A stretch of 6,069 bases of DNA from Porticoccaceae bacterium. Its GTDB lineage: Bacteria > Pseudomonadota > Gammaproteobacteria > Pseudomonadales > Porticoccaceae. Within the stretch, counting starts at the first letter, position 1, and each line of letters begins with the position of its first letter. Both the position numbers and the translations under genes were made by a program. The DNA is taken from contig PCDB01000003.1 of the NCBI GenBank assembly GCA_002591625.1, positions 26,088 to 32,156 on the forward strand, in the 5' to 3' direction. Positions 1 through 5,476 of this stretch are shown here, in pieces. The notes beneath the pieces were generated by a model. The model saw nothing but the letters and a program-made list of their open reading frames with translations. It made no database searches and was not told where the DNA came from.

Positions 1-18
1 CAACAATCCAGCTAATTT

Positions 19-35
19 AAAAAAATAAAAAAAAA
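19..35. other. A-rich tract in left intergenic region
   Basis: Seven A, one T and nine A follow one another on the plus strand, so the minus strand reads as a long T tract. It lies about 135 nt past the stop codon of the SnoaL-like gene. On the minus strand it could be the U-run of a terminator, but I see no strong GC stem directly before it. No gene is supported in positions 1-169. Confidence 0.5.
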
Positions 36-80
36 TGGAACTACTTTGCTTCTGAAGGGTCTTATACTATACCCGATGCA

Positions 81-123
81 CCCGTTGTCCATTCTATCTC
101 CCCCCTCTAAGGTGGGCAACGGG
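81..123. repeat. GC-rich stem-loop downstream of SnoaL-like gene
   Basis: CCCGTTGTCC (81-90) pairs with GGGCAACGGG (114-123) over ten positions, nine Watson-Crick and one G-T wobble, around a 23-nt loop. Within the loop CCT (104-106) and AGG (110-112) could form a small inner stem. It starts 47 nt after the stop of the minus-strand SnoaL-like gene, so it may protect the mRNA 3' end or help end transcription. No T-run follows either arm directly: the nearest on the minus strand is about 46 nt further on. It is therefore not a textbook intrinsic terminator. Confidence 0.5.
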
Positions 124-169
124 AGTGTCGAGGACCAACCAGCTTAGAGTTTAAGCTTTAATAAACCTG

Positions 170-565
170 TCAGGCATCAATTCCAGCGACATCAGCTAGC
201 ATCTTAGTGTCGAAATAGTAGGGCACCACTTCCATTATCTTGCCTTCCAGGAAAGTCCATACCTCCGCTATGGGCACCTCAAAAGGTGTTCCAGTAATCC
301 TACCGGAACCAGTCATTACCCCTAATAGAATTACACTATCTCCCTCTGAAACCCATTTATTTACCGTAACATTACAATCACGCCAAGTGCCAAAAACTCT
401 GGGAATAAGTTCCATAAAGGCATCAGGTCCCTCATGGATCCCACCATATGGAAGTGAGTCGGCCTCTATAACTCTTATCTCAGGATGCAGAAATTCTCTC
501 ATTTCCTTCTCATTCCGCCTCTCAGATGCCTTTAAAAACGACTTGAGAATGTCTCTGTTGTCCAA
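170..565 (-). CDS. SnoaL/NTF2-like small domain protein, function unknown
   Basis: This is a 131-residue single-domain protein with the look of the NTF2-like/SnoaL-like superfamily: an N-terminal helix pair (DILKSFLKASERRNEKEMREFLHP cut as DILKSFLKASER then NEKEMREFLHP), a central YGGIHEGPDAF segment where these folds start their sheet, then alternating strands ending in VWTFLEGKIMEVVPYYFDT. Family members form a cone-shaped pocket and act as isomerases, cyclases, epoxide hydrolases or simple binding proteins, so the fold does not give a reaction. No signal peptide or membrane segment is seen, which suggests a cytosolic protein. The start is TTG at 565. A TAG stop closes the frame at 610-608, no ATG, GTG or TTG lies between, and the next ATG (codon 22) would remove the first helix. 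The stop is TGA. It lies 50 nt downstream of the acyl-CoA dehydrogenase on the same strand and is probably co-transcribed, so a role on a related metabolite is plausible but inferred. Confidence 0.8.
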   Translation of the reverse strand: MDNRDILKSFLKASERRNEKEMREFLHPEIRVIEADSLPYGGIHEGPDAFMELIPRVFGTWRDCNVTVNKWVSEGDSVILLGVMTGSGRITGTPFEVPIAEVWTFLEGKIMEVVPYYFDTKMLADVAGIDA

Positions 566-566
566 G

Positions 567-572
567 CTCCTT
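567..572 (-). promoter_or_regulatory. Ribosome binding site of SnoaL-like gene, very close to start
   Basis: The minus strand reads AAGGAG, a near-perfect Shine-Dalgarno core, but only one base (C) separates it from the TTG start at 565. That is much tighter than the usual 5-9 nt. It supports translation beginning here while leaving the exact start codon in doubt. Confidence 0.5.
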
Positions 573-615
573 GATGCCCCCCGCGAAATTACATTGACTA
601 CGATATCCTATTTGC

Positions 616-1779
616 TCAATAAGAACGCGGAAGACCGAAACTTTCCGCTATTTGATTACGAGCCATTTCGTTGCTAACCGGTCCTATCCTAAGTAATCGC
701 GAATCGCGCCAATATCGTTGCATATCGGTCTCGGCCGAATACCCCATTCCACCGAGAATCGAAATCCCCAAGTCTGCTGCTTTGCTGGCATATTCGGAGC
801 ACAACGTTTTCACCATGGCGGACTCGACCGCGTTTGGAATTCCCTCTTCTTGCAAACGCGCCGTATGATGGACCATAAGTTCACCCTGTTTCTGCCACAT
901 GGCTATATCTGCCACATAGTGTTGTAGCGCCTGGAAACGACCAATGGGGCCTCCAAAAGCATTTCGCGTTTTCAAGTGTTCAACGGCATCTTCCAGCACG
1001 CCATCCAACATCCCAAGACAAGTCGCCGCATTAACAAGTCGCTCGTTATTTAGAGGCTTGAGAGACGCATACCATCCCTTGCCTTCCTCCCCAAGTAACA
1101 ACTCATTTGGTACGAATACATCCTCCAAGTGCACTGAACATGAACTAGCAGCGCGCATACCGAGCTTCGGGAGTTCTGTCATCGTAATACCCTGACTCGA
1201 GGCCGGCACAAAAAACATCGAAATACCATCAGAACGTTTGACAACTTCTCGATCGCTCCTTGCAAGCACTAACAAATAATCAGCGTTGCTAGCCAAAGTG
1301 CTCCAGATTTTCTCGCCATTTAGCTTCCACCCACCATCAACCCTTTCGGCTGAAGTTTTCATGCCGCCGAGCAGATCTGTACCTCCACCAGGCTCCGTGT
1401 AACTCATAGCAGTTTTTAGTTTTCCGGCAGCAATCAGAGGTAAGTATTTTTGTTTTTGAGCCTCAGTCCCACAATAACCGATTGCCTTACTGCCCGAAAA
1501 GGAAGTCACGCCCCAAATCCAGCTTAGCCCTCCGGCAGTTCGAGCAATCTCTCGAGCGAAAATACTTTGCGTAGTTATGGTGCCACCCAAGCCACCATAC
1601 TCTTCTGGTATGCCAATACCATGCGCACCATAGTCAACCAATTTATCCCAAAAAGCCTGTGGGAACTCATGCTCCTTTGATTCTAGTTCTCTGCACCAAG
1701 CCTTCGGGAACTCCTTGTCTATCCATTTTTTAGTGGTTTCACGAAATAATTCGTTCTCTTGATCGATTTCTGTCCTCAT
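616..1779 (-). CDS. Acyl-CoA dehydrogenase (FAD-dependent, catalytic Glu in the LCAD/IVD position)
   Basis: This is a cytosolic flavoenzyme of the acyl-CoA dehydrogenase family, which makes the alpha,beta-double bond in an acyl-CoA and passes electrons to electron transfer flavoprotein. The 387 residues match the usual ~380-400. In order: an N-terminal helical domain with IPEEYGGLGG (57-66); the flavin-contacting SYTEPGGGTD (126-135) and GEKIWSTLASNAD (155-167) in the beta domain; RNAFGGPIGRFQ (272-283) in the C-terminal helical domain; and GGMGYSAE...RDSRLLRIGPVSNEM near the end. The MCAD-type catalytic Glu (in YEGT) is replaced by Ile365 in RIGP, while Glu246 in NNERLV matches the alternative base of long-chain and isovaleryl-CoA dehydrogenases. 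I chose ATG at 1779 over GTG at 1803 because AGGAG lies 5 nt before it. The stop is TGA. The gene heads a likely operon with the SnoaL-like gene. Family is secure; substrate is unknown, with branched, terpenoid or fatty acyl-CoAs all possible. Confidence 0.93.
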   Translation of the reverse strand: MRTEIDQENELFRETTKKWIDKEFPKAWCRELESKEHEFPQAFWDKLVDYGAHGIGIPEEYGGLGGTITTQSIFAREIARTAGGLSWIWGVTSFSGSKAIGYCGTEAQKQKYLPLIAAGKLKTAMSYTEPGGGTDLLGGMKTSAERVDGGWKLNGEKIWSTLASNADYLLVLARSDREVVKRSDGISMFFVPASSQGITMTELPKLGMRAASSCSVHLEDVFVPNELLLGEEGKGWYASLKPLNNERLVNAATCLGMLDGVLEDAVEHLKTRNAFGGPIGRFQALQHYVADIAMWQKQGELMVHHTARLQEEGIPNAVESAMVKTLCSEYASKAADLGISILGGMGYSAETDMQRYWRDSRLLRIGPVSNEMARNQIAESFGLPRSY

Positions 1780-1784
1780 TTTCT

Positions 1785-1789
1785 CTCCT
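1785..1789 (-). promoter_or_regulatory. Shine-Dalgarno site deciding the acyl-CoA dehydrogenase start
   Basis: AGGAG on the minus strand ends 5 nt before ATG at 1779. This favours that ATG over the upstream in-frame GTG at 1803, which would place the ribosome site inside the coding sequence and add eight residues. Confidence 0.75.
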
Positions 1790-1828
1790 AGAACTATGGG
1801 CACAAATTATGCGGGCCACTTTTTCTCT

Positions 1829-1842
1829 TAGGGCACAAAATT
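1829..1842 (+). repeat. GGGCAC element, copy with inverted partner at 1916-1929
   Basis: TAGGGCACAAAATT here matches the reverse complement of AATTTAGTGCCCTA (1916-1929) at 13 of 14 positions. The two copies flank the large palindrome. A shorter direct copy, GGGCACAAATT, is at 1798-1808, and GGGCACAAA is shared exactly by the two direct copies 33 nt apart. The element includes the short inverted repeat CACAA-AA-TTGTG (1834-1845). It could be a second regulator's site or a chance repeat. Confidence 0.45.
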
Positions 1843-1868
1843 GTGACAACAGAGTTAAACATAAACAA

Positions 1869-1897
1869 ATGTTAATCTTTATTTGAATAATATTCAA
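1869..1897 (-). promoter_or_regulatory. Candidate sigma-70 promoter of the acyl-CoA dehydrogenase operon
   Basis: On the minus strand TTGAAT (1897-1892) and TAACAT (1874-1869) are separated by exactly 17 nt. Each matches the consensus -35 and -10 boxes at four of six positions. The -10 box lies 89 nt before the chosen ATG. The -35 box falls inside one arm of the large palindrome, and the -10 box overlaps the AACAT-N6-ATGTT repeat, an arrangement that fits repression by promoter occlusion. This is a pattern call only, in AT-rich DNA where chance matches are common. Confidence 0.4.
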
Positions 1898-1903
1898 ATA
1901 AAG
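1877..1903. promoter_or_regulatory. Perfect 12-bp inverted repeat, probable operator
   Basis: CTTTATTTGAAT (1877-1888) and ATTCAAATAAAG (1892-1903) are perfect reverse complements separated by AAT. The size and symmetry fit the site of a dimeric helix-turn-helix regulator such as a TetR-family protein, a class that often controls acyl-CoA dehydrogenase genes. It overlaps the candidate -35 box and spacer. No regulator gene lies in the window. It has no GC and no adjacent T-run on the side needed, so a terminator is unlikely. Confidence 0.6.
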
Positions 1904-1915
1904 TAATCAAAGATA

Positions 1916-1929
1916 AATTTAGTGCCCTA
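1916..1929 (-). repeat. GGGCAC element, inverted copy
   Basis: AATTTAGTGCCCTA is the inverted partner of 1829-1842, with one mismatch in 14. It lies just upstream (on the minus strand) of the large palindrome and of the candidate dehydrogenase promoter. Confidence 0.45.
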
Positions 1930-2026
1930 TTCATCAATAAGTTATTTTTTAGATGGCATATGTACTCGTTTGTCCTCTAAATTGCGCAAAACTGATCAAA
2001 TTTTCTCCTAAAAAACCTTTGACGGA

Positions 2027-2055
2027 TTGACCCAGAGACAAGTGTTCTATAGGGT
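2027..2055 (+). promoter_or_regulatory. Weak candidate promoter for xseB-ispA-dxs
   Basis: TTGACC (2027-2032) is followed after 17 nt by TAGGGT (2050-2055). The -35 box matches five of six consensus bases, while the -10 keeps only the T, A and final T. An overlapping TTGACG at 2019-2024 is an alternative -35. It lies about 47 nt before the xseB start. This is the best candidate I can find, but it is not strong. Confidence 0.3.
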
Positions 2056-2101
2056 GGGGGCTACTGAAAAATCTGATGTATAGACTAGGGTCAAAATATA
2101 A

Positions 2102-2341
2102 GTGGAACAGACAAGTCCGAAAATTGACTTCGAACAACAACTTGCTAATCTGGAGTCACTCGTTACCTCTTTGGAAGGAGGTGATCTCACGTTGGAGGAA
2201 TCACTTAATTCGTTTGAGGAAGGCGTAAAAATTGCCCGAGAATGCCAGAGAGCTCTGCAAAGCGCCGAACAGCGTGTTGAACTGCTGATGAAACAGGGAG
2301 ACGAAATTGTAAGCCAGCCCTTTGTACCTGAACATAACTAG
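2102..2341 (+). CDS. xseB: Exodeoxyribonuclease VII small subunit
   Basis: XseB is the small subunit of exonuclease VII. Several copies coat one XseA catalytic subunit, and the complex degrades single-stranded DNA to oligonucleotides in the cytosol during repair. The 79 residues equal the usual ~80. The family pattern is clear: FEQQLANLESLV (10-21), the LEGGDLTLEESL turn (24-35), and FEEGVKIARECQRAL (38-52), giving two amphipathic helices followed by a polar tail. The start is GTG, directly preceded by an in-frame TAA, with no other usable start before Met63; a weak AGGG lies 11 nt upstream. The stop is TAG. ispA starts 11 nt downstream, so the genes are probably co-transcribed, as in many Gammaproteobacteria. 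The xseA partner is not in this window, which is normal because it is usually elsewhere in the genome. Confidence 0.95.
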   Translation: MEQTSPKIDFEQQLANLESLVTSLEGGDLTLEESLNSFEEGVKIARECQRALQSAEQRVELLMKQGDEIVSQPFVPEHN

Positions 2342-2352
2342 CCGGAATTATT

Positions 2353-3231
2353 ATGGAAACCTTCATTGTAGAATGCCACGACCAAGTAAACGACCAACTT
2401 GAAAAAATTCTTCCCATGGAAACAGAGCCGGCAAAAAGGCTCAACACGGCTATACGTTACTCCGTTTTCAGCGGCGGCAAGCGTATTCGACCACTTTTAT
2501 GTTATGGCGGCGCCTGTGCAGTAGCCCAACCAGATGAAAATACGACAAAAATCGCTGCTTCCCTGGAAATGATGCATACATACTCTCTAATTCATGATGA
2601 TCTTCCAGCCATGGACGATGACAATCTTCGCAGAGGGAAGCGCGCTTGTCACATCGAATTCGATGAGGGCACTGCTATTTTAGCTGGCGATGCTCTTCAA
2701 TCTCTGGCGATTAAGCAGTTGACTGAACTATCTGACATAGAACCCTCCATCAATTTGGAATTAATTCGGTTGCTCGTTCGCGGCAGCGGTATTGAAGGAA
2801 TGGTGACGGGGCAGGCGATTGATATGGCCTCAACTGGTGCGCAAGTAGATTTGCCAACATTAGTAGAAATGCATCGGTTGAAAACTGCTGCAATGATTCA
2901 ATCTAGTGTTTTAATGGGAGCACTAGGTACCGGCAAAGCAACTGAAGATCAATTGGACGCGCTCAAAAGTTATTCCACCGCTATTGGCGTCGCCTTCCAA
3001 ATACAGGATGATATCCTGGACGTTGAGAGCACCACTCAGGCTATGGGCAAGAATCAAGGTACAGATAAACGGGCTGCAAAATCCACCTTCACCTCAGTAT
3101 TGGGTGTTGACTCCGCAAAAGAAAACGTAAAAGAACTCTATGATGACTGCATTAATAGCTTGGAGCCATTGGGTGAAAGTGCCGATAAGCTGCGCCACAT
3201 AGCAAACTTCATCGTAACCCGAAATTTTTAA
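2353..3231 (+). CDS. ispA: Farnesyl diphosphate synthase (geranyltranstransferase)
   Basis: IspA joins IPP to DMAPP and then to geranyl diphosphate, giving C15 farnesyl diphosphate for undecaprenyl phosphate, quinone tails and other isoprenoids. It is cytosolic and Mg-dependent. The 292 residues match bacterial IspA (about 300). Visible motifs are GGKRIRP (41-47), which binds IPP; the first Asp-rich motif HDDLPAMDDD (81-90), carrying the two-residue insertion typical of bacterial FPP synthases, followed by LRRGK; MVTGQAIDM (150-158); HRLKTAA (174-180); QIQDDILD (216-223), the second Asp-rich motif; and GKNQGTDKRAAKSTF (232-246). Tyr77, five residues before the first Asp, is the chain-length residue seen in IspA and supports a C15 product over C20. 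The ATG start has only a weak GGA before it, so translational coupling to xseB is plausible. The protein ends in the usual short TRNF-type tail. All catalytic motifs are intact. Confidence 0.96.
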   Translation: METFIVECHDQVNDQLEKILPMETEPAKRLNTAIRYSVFSGGKRIRPLLCYGGACAVAQPDENTTKIAASLEMMHTYSLIHDDLPAMDDDNLRRGKRACHIEFDEGTAILAGDALQSLAIKQLTELSDIEPSINLELIRLLVRGSGIEGMVTGQAIDMASTGAQVDLPTLVEMHRLKTAAMIQSSVLMGALGTGKATEDQLDALKSYSTAIGVAFQIQDDILDVESTTQAMGKNQGTDKRAAKSTFTSVLGVDSAKENVKELYDDCINSLEPLGESADKLRHIANFIVTRNF

Positions 3232-3252
3232 AAAGTCTTAAGATATCTCAGT

Positions 3253-3285
3253 GGACACTATTACCATCTTGGTACAGTAGTGTTT
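3253..3285. repeat. Hairpin in the ispA-dxs gap
   Basis: ACACTA (3255-3260) pairs with TAGTGT (3278-3283), extendable by two G-T pairs. A nested ACCA (3263-3266) pairs with TGGT (3270-3273) around a 3-nt loop. The 85-nt gap is much longer than the xseB-ispA spacing. No T-run follows on the plus strand (the next bases are TACC then eight A), so it is not an intrinsic terminator. It may be an mRNA processing or stability element. Confidence 0.4.
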
Positions 3286-3316
3286 ACCAAAAAAAAGGCC
3301 CGCGTGCGCAAGTACC

Positions 3317-5242
3317 ATGGTAAAAACATTCCAAGACATCCCGCATCAGCGACCGACCACACCAATTCTGGACGCGATCGAGACTCCGAGCGATATGCGA
3401 AAACTCGAAAGAGGTAAGCTCACCGCTTTAGCAGATGAGATAAGGGCATATTTACTTTATTGCGTTGGCAAAACCGGCGGTCACTTTGGAGCAGGGCTAG
3501 GGGTAGTTGAACTAACGATAGCTCTGCATTATGTGTTTAATACTCCCCATGACCGACTTGTTTGGGATGTTGGTCACCAAACCTATCCACATAAAATCCT
3601 GACTGGGCGTCGTGAGGAAATGCTCACCATGCGACAAAAGGGTGGACTATCTGGTTTCCCCAAGCGGTCAGAAAGTGTCTTTGACACCTTCGGTGTCGGC
3701 CATTCAAGCACAGCCATGAGCGCTGCGCTCGGCATGGCTATATCATCATCCAAACAAGAATCAGACAGAAAAACGGCTGCAATAGTGGGCGATGGTGCCA
3801 TGACAGCCGGCATCGCCTTTGAAGCTATTAATCATGCAGCCCATGTAGACGCGAATTTATTGGTTATTCTTAATGACAATCAAATGTCAATTTCCCGAAA
3901 TGTCGGCGGCCTTTCAACCTATTTTTCGAAACTTTGGAGCAGCAAAGCTTATACTCAGTTCCGTGAGACGGGTAAAAAGGCGCTAAGTTCCATGCCAGGT
4001 ACGTCTAACTTCGTGCGCCGCACCGAGGAGTTTATGAAAAGTCTGGTTTCACCAGCCACTATTTTTGAAGAGTTGGGGTTTTATTATGTGGGGCCACTGG
4101 ATGGTCATGATCTCAATCTTCTGGTAGAAACGCTTGATAACCTTAAAGATGTTAAAGGCGCCATCTTACTGCATATCATAACTCACAAGGGAAGGGGATT
4201 TGCGCCGGCTGAGAGCGACCCAGTTGGGTACCATGCCCTCACCAAGATCGAGCCCAAGCAAGATTTGCAGAGCGCAGAACCGCCATTAGCCAAGCAGAAA
4301 CTGCCAAAATACCAGCAGGTTTTTGGGGATTGGCTGTGCGACATGGCAGAGAATGACGAAGGGTTGATCGCTATTACACCCGCGATGTGCGAGGGCTCAG
4401 GTATGAATGAATTTGCTGAGAAATTCCCAGACCGCTTTGAAGATGTAGCGATAGCAGAGCAACATGCATTGACCTTAGCTGCCGGAATGGCATGCGAGGG
4501 ATCAAAACCTGTAGTAGCAATCTACTCAACCTTCCTTCAACGCGCTTATGATCAACTGATTCATGATATAGCCCTTCAGGATTTAGACGTTTTGTTTGCT
4601 ATAGACCGCGCAGGGTTAGTCGGCGAGGACGGCGCTACACATGCGGGTGCTTTCGACATAACCTACCTACGTTGCATACCCAATATGGTTGTCATGACAC
4701 CCTCTGATGAAAATGAAACCAGACAATTGCTTTACACAGGATATCGCTACAAAGGTCCTGCTGCAGTTCGATACCCTCGAGGTACTGGACCGGGCGCTAA
4801 TATTGAAAAGGACATGACTGAATTTCCCATCGGGAAAGGAATAGTTCGCCGAAATGGGGCGGAGGTTGCAATTCTTAACTTCGGTACATTGATAGGAGTA
4901 GCAACAAGCGTTGCGGACCAGATTAACGCAACTTTGGCAGATATGCGTTTTGTCAAACCTCTTGATGAAGAGTTAATAGAGAAACTAGTGCATCAGCATG
5001 ATCTGTTAGTCACCATTGAGGAGAACAGCGTGGCAGGCGGGGCTGGAGCCGCCGTAAGTGAATATCTTGCATCGACTGGTCTGGTTACCCCCATCATTCA
5101 TCTTGGTCTGCCTGACCATTTTGCTGATCACGGAAAACATCATGAGCAACTGGAGTCTGTGGGACTGGGAGAAGCAAGCGTGCTCGAAGCCATCAAGTCA
5201 CGTCTCAAATTGCTGCGAAAAGGGTCCACCAAAGCATCTTAA
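3317..5242 (+). CDS. dxs: 1-deoxy-D-xylulose-5-phosphate synthase
   Basis: Dxs condenses pyruvate with glyceraldehyde 3-phosphate, using thiamine diphosphate (ThDP) and Mg, to give DXP, the entry step of the MEP pathway and a precursor of thiamine and pyridoxal phosphate. The 641 residues compare with 620 in E. coli. The N-terminal ThDP domain has GGHFGAGLG with His56 (E. coli His49), WDVGHQ (83-88) and GDGAMTAG...NDN (158-188), with Asp159 and Asn188 as Mg ligands. The central domain has AIAEQHA with catalytic Glu381 (E. coli Glu370), Tyr403, and DRAGLVGEDGATH holding Arg431, Asp438 and His442. The C-terminal transketolase domain runs from about 510, with RFVKPLDEELI and EENSVAGGAG. All residues named match E. 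coli at steady offsets, so the enzyme should be active. The ATG start gives an N-terminus that aligns with other gammaproteobacterial Dxs, although no good Shine-Dalgarno is seen; AAGG is about 18 nt upstream. It follows ispA by 85 nt and probably ends the operon. The stop is TAA. Confidence 0.97.
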   Translation: MVKTFQDIPHQRPTTPILDAIETPSDMRKLERGKLTALADEIRAYLLYCVGKTGGHFGAGLGVVELTIALHYVFNTPHDRLVWDVGHQTYPHKILTGRREEMLTMRQKGGLSGFPKRSESVFDTFGVGHSSTAMSAALGMAISSSKQESDRKTAAIVGDGAMTAGIAFEAINHAAHVDANLLVILNDNQMSISRNVGGLSTYFSKLWSSKAYTQFRETGKKALSSMPGTSNFVRRTEEFMKSLVSPATIFEELGFYYVGPLDGHDLNLLVETLDNLKDVKGAILLHIITHKGRGFAPAESDPVGYHALTKIEPKQDLQSAEPPLAKQKLPKYQQVFGDWLCDMAENDEGLIAITPAMCEGSGMNEFAEKFPDRFEDVAIAEQHALTLAAGMACEGSKPVVAIYSTFLQRAYDQLIHDIALQDLDVLFAIDRAGLVGEDGATHAGAFDITYLRCIPNMVVMTPSDENETRQLLYTGYRYKGPAAVRYPRGTGPGANIEKDMTEFPIGKGIVRRNGAEVAILNFGTLIGVATSVADQINATLADMRFVKPLDEELIEKLVHQHDLLVTIEENSVAGGAGAAVSEYLASTGLVTPIIHLGLPDHFADHGKHHEQLESVGLGEASVLEAIKSRLKLLRKGSTKAS

Positions 5243-5406
5243 CGAATTACCATTCTTAAGACATTCGAGCAGCAGAACTTTATCTAGCGCATGGAATATT
5301 TGCTAGTGAGTACTCAAACACCCCGCCGCCGAGGCTGCGCTGCTTGCATCTAAACTAAAGTTTACTTAATGCTAGGAAGCAATCTGGATAACATCCAATC
5401 GTTCCA

Positions 5407-5436
5407 CCAAGGCGTTGTTCTTGGCTTAACAGCGCC
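5407..5436. repeat. Hairpin in the dxs-phoU convergent gap
   Basis: GGCGTTG (5411-5417) pairs with CAGCGCC (5430-5436) over seven positions, one of them G-T, around 12 nt. An alternative, mutually exclusive stem is CCAAG (5407-5411) with CTTGG (5420-5424). It lies between the converging dxs and phoU genes, where a shared terminator would be expected, but no T-run follows on either strand. The rest of 5243-5476 (234 nt) shows only a short CTAGC/GCTAG repeat at 5284-5306 and no supportable gene. Confidence 0.35.
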
Positions 5437-5476
5437 GGTAACGAATCGATGCTGAATCTAGCTCTTTAGTCGCCCG

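Larger units (their letters stand above)
1780..2101. promoter_or_regulatory. Divergent control region between acyl-CoA dehydrogenase and xseB
   Basis: This 322-nt stretch separates two divergently read genes and holds no supportable gene. It is AT-rich near the dehydrogenase. It contains a 27-bp inverted repeat at 1877-1903, a short AACAT-N6-ATGTT repeat at 1858-1873, three GGGCAC-type elements, and an 8-bp palindrome TTGCGCAA at 1982-1989. Promoters for both directions must lie here; the individual candidates are listed separately. Confidence 0.7.

Noticed and set aside
240..677. 145-codon open frame on the plus strand
   Set aside because: It lies opposite the SnoaL-like gene and the dehydrogenase end, shows no family features, and both minus-strand genes have clear homology.
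1780..1803. GTG start at 1803 for the acyl-CoA dehydrogenase
   Set aside because: It would place the good AGGAG ribosome site inside the gene; ATG at 1779 is correctly spaced from it.
1842..1857. CRP-like half site TGTGA
   Set aside because: The second half (expected TCACA after 6 nt) reads AGTTA, so no CRP site is supported.
1949..2140. 63-codon open frame on the minus strand in the divergent region
   Set aside because: It has no recognisable domain or good ribosome site and overlaps the xseB start and its probable promoter.
5058..5306. 82-codon open frame on the plus strand with a hydrophobic start
   Set aside because: Most of it overlaps the conserved C-terminal domain of dxs in another frame; the hydrophobic run is a by-product of that overlap.
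5411..5436. Possible integron attC-like site
   Set aside because: A GCTTAAC sequence fits one core half, but no matching GTTRRRY partner or integrase context exists.
5240..5446. Direct repeat TAACGAAT at 5240-5247 and 5439-5446
   Set aside because: Eight bases repeated once about 200 nt apart is within chance and has no mobile-element context.
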